Assembly (NCBI GenBank): GCA_036346375.1
Contig: CM070508.1
Location: forward strand, 21,334,852-21,398,851
Source: Guadua angustifolia
Taxonomy: Eukaryota > Streptophyta > Magnoliopsida > Poales > Poaceae
DNA: 64,000 nucleotides
Direction of reading: 5' to 3'
A program made the translations under genes and the position numbers. Under the pieces are notes generated by a model, which was not told where the DNA came from, searched no databases, and worked only from the letters and a program-made list of their open reading frames with translations. Below are positions 58,337-64,000 of this stretch, one piece after another. How positions within the stretch are numbered: position 1 is the stretch's first letter; the number at the start of each line of letters is the position of its first letter.

Positions 58337-61300
58337 TGTAACATCCCAAAATTTGGGTTTTCAAAAATCTTTTGTGAAGATTAGCTTCTCAAAAATCCCC
58401 GCTGTTTTTCTCGCTTAAATAAAGCTTAAACTGGAATTTTCTAAAGTCAAGATAATTTAATTTGACTAATATAAACTTCAATTAAAAGAAAATCAGTTTT
58501 ATTTCGGTTCCCTGTGCTTCTAGGATTTTTTTTTATTTTGTTTTAGAATTTTTGGAATTTATTTGGAATTATTCAAATTAATTTAAACTAAGCCTTTTAC
58601 TTAAAGTAATTAAATATTTCAAAAGAGAAAATAAAGTTCTTCTAAAAACATTTTATTTGAGTTCCAAAATGTCCCAAAATATTTTCTAGAATTTTTTTAG
58701 AATTTTTCTGGTATTTTTATTGCCTCAAAAGAATTAATTTGAATTAAGTCCTTTATGGAATTAATTAAAAATTTGGAAAAACTTATATAAAGTTTTATTG
58801 CAAATATTTTATTCGAGTTCAAAATGTCTCAAAATATTTTATATAATTTTTCTGGAATTTTCCTGATAATGTTTCTATTTTTCTTGAATTAAATTAATTT
58901 CTAGAACTAATTCAATTCGGATTCTGTTTTCCACGTGTCTCCTTCTCGCGCTGCCATGTGTCGACTCCTTGTTCGACCACGTCGCCGAGCCACCACAGCC
59001 CTCCGATTCCGATCCGACGCACCAGAATGCGCCACGTCACCCCGAATTGCGCAGCGCACGCCAACTGCTTGTATAAATGCCTGTGAGGCCGGTTTTTGCG
59101 TTTTTCTTGGTTCTTCTTGACCTAGCCGCCACCCCAAACCCTAGTAGACCTCCCATGACCTCTCCCACACGTCCTCACCTCAGATCAACTTACCCAAACC
59201 CTAGAAATCCATCCCTCATCCTCCGAAACGCCGCCGCACGTCGACCGAACTTTGAGGCGCGTCCCCCGTCAACTCATCGACTCTTTTCAAGATCCGTCTT
59301 CGCCACAGCGTGCTCTATGGTACCCTCTGTTTCCCATACAAATTTGGTGCAATTTCATCCACGGAATCAAAAGTTACGGCCGCCCAAAGATCAAATCTTG
59401 CCGGAGCCCGTTCTCCCTTGTTTTTGCGAGTTTGACCGTGAAATTTTTATGGTAGACTCCTCTTGATGTCCCCTACACGGTGCTCACCCTAACTCATGGT
59501 TTTACCAGCAGGATTTGCGCAGAAAAATCAATCTTCCCCGATCAGACTGCGTTGCGGACGGCTGAAACTTCGTCGCGCGTTCCCCATTGATCCAGAAGGT
59601 AAAACTCAGATCCGTTCACGTCATATTGTGCCAAATAATCCCAGATAGCTCTCTGTAAAATTTGGTTAGGTTTCATGCAGTACTTTAATAGTTATGACCG
59701 TTTGATCTATTAGTTCCGAGAGTCGTTCATCGACAGTTTGTGATTAATCCGGTGCGTCGCCGCCAAATCCGCCTATTTTGCTGAGTTCGTCTCGTCGCGT
59801 TCTACGTGATGGACACTTCCCCTTTGCTGTTGCATCCTCCGAAATTTTTTATTCGCTCGTCGCCGCCTTTCGCCGCCGCTGGCCGCCTTTTTGCCGCCAA
59901 CCATCTTGGATTGTCGTGACCATGTCACCCTGTCCGGTAGGTCCATACCCTACTGTTTTGGCCATCCTTGGAGTTCATTTGATCTCCGGTTGCCGTTAAA
60001 GCCATAATCTAGTATCTACCCGTCGTCATTCGGTTTAGTCGTTTGCATCGGTTCGTATTTCGGTTCGCCGTCCTTGATAAACTTTAATCGCAGAGCCAAC
60101 CCTACCCATCCTACCCTCTGCCAAGTGTATCCATCCTTGAATCGTTTCGCTCAAACCCGGACTTAACCTTTGGTCCAATTTGTCTATGCGTCACGACATG
60201 TGTACCCCACAGATCGCAAATCAAACATGAGCCATGTCATGACCTCGCTGCCCTACCATTGTACCGATGGTCGCCACCTTGTAATCTCATAAGTGTTCTG
60301 TTAACGCTTCATATTCATCGTTAACGCCCACCGCTAAAGTCCGCCGTTAACGTTCCACCGTTAACATTCCACCGTTAACGCTTTGCTTTCATCGTATCGC
60401 TATCATCGCATGGGTGCATGCAAGTGAAAGCCCTAATGTGATGTCCTTACCTTTTCTATCGCCTTATTGTGATCTAGCCCATCACGTTGAGTTCAGCCTC
60501 GTATTCCTATCATAACCGCCTCATCGTTGTCGAGTTCCGTCCCCGATGTAAGACTAACCTCCGGATCGAACCATAGTGGATGTCGATCCCATCCGTCCTT
60601 GTCTTATCCTTGAAATCTAATCTGCCATTAACCTAGAATTCATTCGTGGTCTTGGTCGATAGACCATTAGCCATATGACATATTCTTGTGCCAGACCTAG
60701 TCTATCAGTCTATCTTCCTCTTGGTTGACTGTGCCGTTCGGTCAACGAAAGTCAACCTCAAGCATCTGCTTAGTTCATGGCGAACTAACGTAACTTCGTG
60801 GACCCGGTCTATAGATCGAGAGTCCATATGACATCGGCTATCCAACCAAGATAATAACTTCGGAAGAAATATTCTTCGAGATATTATTCCTTCTTTCACA
60901 GTTATTAATCTTTCTCTTCGGTGTATTTTCCGAAAGCCCGTTCTCTTTTGTCTAACCTCCGACCTAATCCATTCAAGTTCCTAATTCCATCCAAGCTGTT
61001 GTGCCCAATGCTATTCGTTCTTAATTTGGAGTTTACTTGATTTGCCTTTTGAGTTTTGTTGTATTCGTATTTGTTTATCGTTAGACGCGTTGCTGGAAGT
61101 CGCTTGAAGGAGCTGAGAATCAAGCAAGCGGAGATTAAAGATCGAGGATCAAGGATCAAAGATAAAGAGTAAAGAATAATAAAAATTGCAAGGGCCAGGC
61201 AAGTTGTGCTTTGACCATATTGATCCCATTTTTAAATTATTTCGTTTGAAATTATTGCATGCTAGTTTGAAATAAACTGATTTCAATTAATCTGGGATTA

Positions 61301-62797
61301 GATAATCAACCTACTTGTTATTGCCACCTTGTCGCTATTATTTGTATGCCATGATTCAATTGTCACCCTAGATTGTGGGTTAATAGTTGGACATTAATAA
61401 TTTGCCAACATGGGTTAATTAGACCGTATGTAGTGTGCTTAGCCCTGCCACGTAGATTTGTCATGATTTTGGAAAATTAAAGTTAATATTGACTTAATGA
61501 GATATGGAACGTGTTTTTGAGAATGTGACATGTGTTATTGAGTTGATGATGGCACGTGGTGCATGGTAAAGGACTGGGGTGGGAAAGTGATTTAGACTGA
61601 GGCAAGTGGCAAGATTGTTTCCGGTGGGCCAAGAGTGGCAATTGGGCGGTCGCATTTGGTTTTAGATTGTTTCCGGTGGGCCAAGAGTGGCAATTGGGCG
61701 GTCGCATTTGGTATTATGTCATGTTGATGTGATGAACTTTTGGTTAGTCTTGCCTCGGTCAACTAAGGACTTAACCTTGCGAGCCTTTGACCCGAGTCTT
61801 TCATACAACCACAAGTTAGGAATGGGACGGACCTAAGCGAGTAAACCGTGAAATCTATTCTTTGGTACTGTCGTGGTGGTGTGGGGCCGGAGGAGCGGTG
61901 AGAACTCACATGGCGCAAGAGGGGGCCCCTGGTGTGGTAACCATCCCTCCAATGTTGAAACCTTAGCGGCGAAGATTGGGTTTAGACGGATCTTTGGAAA
62001 GGCTTTGTTATGATCGCTCATTCGTGATACTCTTGTATGGCGTTTCACTACCGACGTGGTGAGTTGATTATATCTTGTGGGTAAAGTGTATAACCTCTGC
62101 AGAGTGTAAAACTATTCGAATAGCCGTGCTCACGGTATTGAGCATTGCTTGGGGATTACAGTCAAGGGTTAGATTTTGATAAAAATGAGGTTGGGAATGC
62201 GGATAATGTGATGTGGAACTTGGTTAAGGATGAGAAATGCTTCACTTGAGAATGATTGCGAAATTTATTATTGGTATTACTTGTTTTGCTGCTCTTCTAT
62301 CTATTTATGATTAATTGTGAATGCTGCTTTATTGCAAAAGAACCATTCACCATTCCTTTGGAATAAGCCATGCATGTAGTAATAGAACCGCATTCTTGTG
62401 CATGACTTGTTGAGTACGGTTGTGTACTCACCCTTGCTTTAACAAAACATCACCAGTTGAGGAGAAATCTTTGTCTTCGAAGAAGGAGAAGTTCTGCAAG
62501 AAGGCGATTATCTAGGAGTCGAACCCTGTCAGATGCCTGTGGTATATTGAAGGGGTTCACCGACGTTCTTCGTTCCGCTGCTGTTTACTTATTTGGAGTT
62601 GAAGCCGTCAAGGCCTCACATGTGTAAGGTTGACCTTAAGGTCGTTCAATAGTTTATATTTTATAATTGTGTTACTTTTATTATTCCGCTGTGTATGATT
62701 GTGATATTCATCTATGTTGAGACTGTGTGCACTAGCGTGATCCTGGACTAGTGCAGAATACACAGAGGGTCCGGATTTGCACATTCGGGTCCCGACA
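58337..62797 (+). mobile_element. Solo LTR of 4.46 kb, probably Gypsy
   Basis: It starts TGTAACATCCCAAAATTT and ends GGGTCCCGACA, flanked by an exact 5-bp duplication GACTG (58332-58336 and 62798-62802). No internal region remains. A TATA box (TATAAATG, 59072-59079) precedes a C-rich leader at 59100-59300, which gives plus-strand orientation. GTTAACG words recur at 60300-60380. Open frames inside are without recognisable domains. A solo LTR this long is unusual but fits very large Gypsy elements; the superfamily is inferred. Confidence 0.9.
61612..61711 (+). repeat. 52-bp-period tandem duplication in the solo LTR
   Basis: AGATTGTTTCCGGTGGGCCA and the following sequence through GGGCGGTCGCATTTGG occur twice in direct succession, starting at 61612 and 61664, without visible differences, so the duplication is recent. 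Confidence 0.95.
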
Positions 62798-62802
62798 GAC
62801 TG

Positions 62803-63968
62803 CTTGCATTTGCATTCAAATGTTCTCTTCCATGTTCTTAACTCATAAGATGCACATGTTTTCTAAAGTTATATTGAAACAATCAGTCCAAACTAAAACT
62901 CCACACCCACTTCTCCTGTACATAATCCTCAAATCATAGAAGCATTCACAACATATGATCAACAAACTCAAACAGGTAAGTTGCTATGAGATATTCATTC
63001 CATTAAATCTAGGGCACGCAAGTTTGGCATTCATGGAGGTGCTCGACAACCAATGTAATGTTGGCTTGTAGTATGTTTTGGCTAAAGCAATTTTAGATTT
63101 TTTTAGGTCATGCATACTTGTGTTCTCTGTGTTTACAAAAGCACATTCATTATTTGATAGTATTAGCATTTTATGAGTGTATTCTAGCCAATCAATCTGT
63201 CTGCCACCTTTTTAAGTTGTAGGATGTGTATATATCTTTTTGATCATGTTATTAGCAGTGGTTTAATCATTTTGTCCCTTCTCTTAGCTTGTGAGAATGA
63301 TAAGAAGGGCTTTTGATTCTACATGTTAAGATTTGCAGCGCTTCCAGATTCAATGGGATTAGTTCTTATTTCACTAAGAGTTATGATCAGGGATCGCTGA
63401 AAGTATTTCTAAGGATTTGGTACTGATTGGTACCTAAGCATAGAGCACCAAAATATTAGATTTTTATTCCACTGTGACATTTCAATGATCATTGTAGAAT
63501 GAATTTTATTACATATGTTTTTATTGCTTTCGAGAACCAAAACCTATTTACCTTGCTCGCAGAAGACATGATAGCAGGTGCGCTAGGAGTTATGTATGAT
63601 TGGTTAACATGTTAGCACCTAGAATTTTTCATTCAGATATTGTCTTTGCCGATTTTTTGCTTTTGTGTGATGCTTGCTTTATTCCTTTACTATCAGTAGT
63701 GCAGCAGCAGCATGAGATCCCTGATTCCTATTCTGTTTGCTATAGTGAGTCCCAGCTCCAGGCGTGTATTGTCTTACCAGGCCTTTGTAACTACCATTAA
63801 GGACCATACTTTTCATGCTTACCTCAACCTTGGAGGTCCAAAAGATTGCTCTCAGCACCTTCTCACAATTCCTCTCAGCATGTTCCAACATAGATGATAT
63901 GATTTACATTGCCCTGAAAACGAATTTTTCTGTTCATTCTTAGATATTTTTTTCATTTCCATGACAGG
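62803..63968 (+). other. Helitron 3' region after the solo LTR
   Basis: Non-coding, AT-rich sequence leading to the Helitron terminus. I looked for captured gene fragments and recognised none. Confidence 0.45.
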
Positions 63969-63995
63969 GCGTGCAACGCGCGCTAAATGGTCTAG
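63969..63995 (+). terminator. Helitron 3' terminus: hairpin and CTAG
   Basis: The stem GCGTGC / GCGCGC (one G-T pair) with loop AAC spans 63969-63983. It is followed by TAAATGGT and CTAG at 63992-63995; the next base is T, matching Helitron insertion between A and T. In Helitrons this hairpin marks the end of rolling-circle replication. Confidence 0.85.
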
Positions 63996-64000
63996 TAGAC

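Larger units (their letters stand above)
49832..63995 (+). mobile_element. Helitron with Rep/helicase and RPA-like genes and a 3' hairpin-CTAG end
   Basis: Helitrons replicate by rolling circle using a HUH endonuclease fused to a PIF1-like helicase. Plant copies often carry RPA1-like genes, as here. The 3' end is diagnostic: a 6-bp hairpin (GCGTGC-AAC-GCGCGC) followed eight bases later by CTAG, then T in the flank. The start given is the first identifiable coding segment; the true 5' TC end lies upstream and was not found. A 4.46 kb solo LTR is inserted in the 3' part. That the end at 63995 belongs to the same element as Rep is inferred from order and orientation. Confidence 0.8.

Noticed and set aside
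58900..59100. Possible host gene promoter with TATA box
   Set aside because: The flanking exact duplication shows that this is the LTR promoter.
59077..59466. Proline/arginine-rich open frame in the large solo LTR
   Set aside because: Lies in the LTR leader just after the TATA box and shows no domain.

Overview
This window looks like transposon-rich nuclear DNA from a grass (Poaceae). The evidence is a five-exon GDSL lipase gene of plant type, a fragment of the chloroplast TLP18.3 gene, an initiator-tRNA-Met primed Copia element, L1-type LINEs, a Helitron that carries an RPA-like gene, Mutator-like elements and several hAT-type miniature elements. No species can be named from sequence alone. 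I see no bacterial genes, rRNA, CRISPR arrays or convincing tRNA genes.

Layout. 1-2400: a minus-strand Mutator-like transposase gene running off the left edge. About 2550-3469: a Copia-like LTR. 3470-4072: the last two exons of TLP18.3, frameshifted. 4160-4563: a Tourist-like MITE. About 4600-8951: a 5'-truncated L1 LINE interrupted by a hAT-like element (5364-5691) and a solo LTR (7481-8587). 9329-12945 (minus): the only apparently intact host gene, a GDSL esterase/lipase. 13130-17420: intergenic DNA with a foldback MITE and an ATCGAT-rich repeat.

17423-40549: one large Mutator-like element with terminal inverted repeats of about 300 bp built from palindromic 28-30 bp units. It carries a MURA transposase gene, a plant mobile domain (PMD) gene, a small GRF-zinc-finger/transmembrane gene and a second GRF-like gene. 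An 11.2 kb gag-only Copia-type LTR retrotransposon (25766-36980, coding on the minus strand) and a 740 bp hAT element (37901-38640) inserted later, each with exact target duplications. Without these insertions the element is about 11 kb.

40550-49830: intergenic DNA with another hAT element (41382-42139), a degraded minus-strand LINE (about 42700-45560) and a large tandem duplication (about 47290-49010). About 49832-63995: a Helitron with Rep/helicase and RPA1-like genes and a 3' hairpin plus CTAG end five bases before the window edge; a 4.46 kb solo LTR (58337-62797) is inserted in its 3' part.

Most coding sequence belongs to decayed transposons. Many premature stops in unrelated elements fit C-to-T changes, as expected for methylated DNA. 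The most interesting object is the multi-gene Mutator-like element combining transposase, PMD and two GRF-type proteins.
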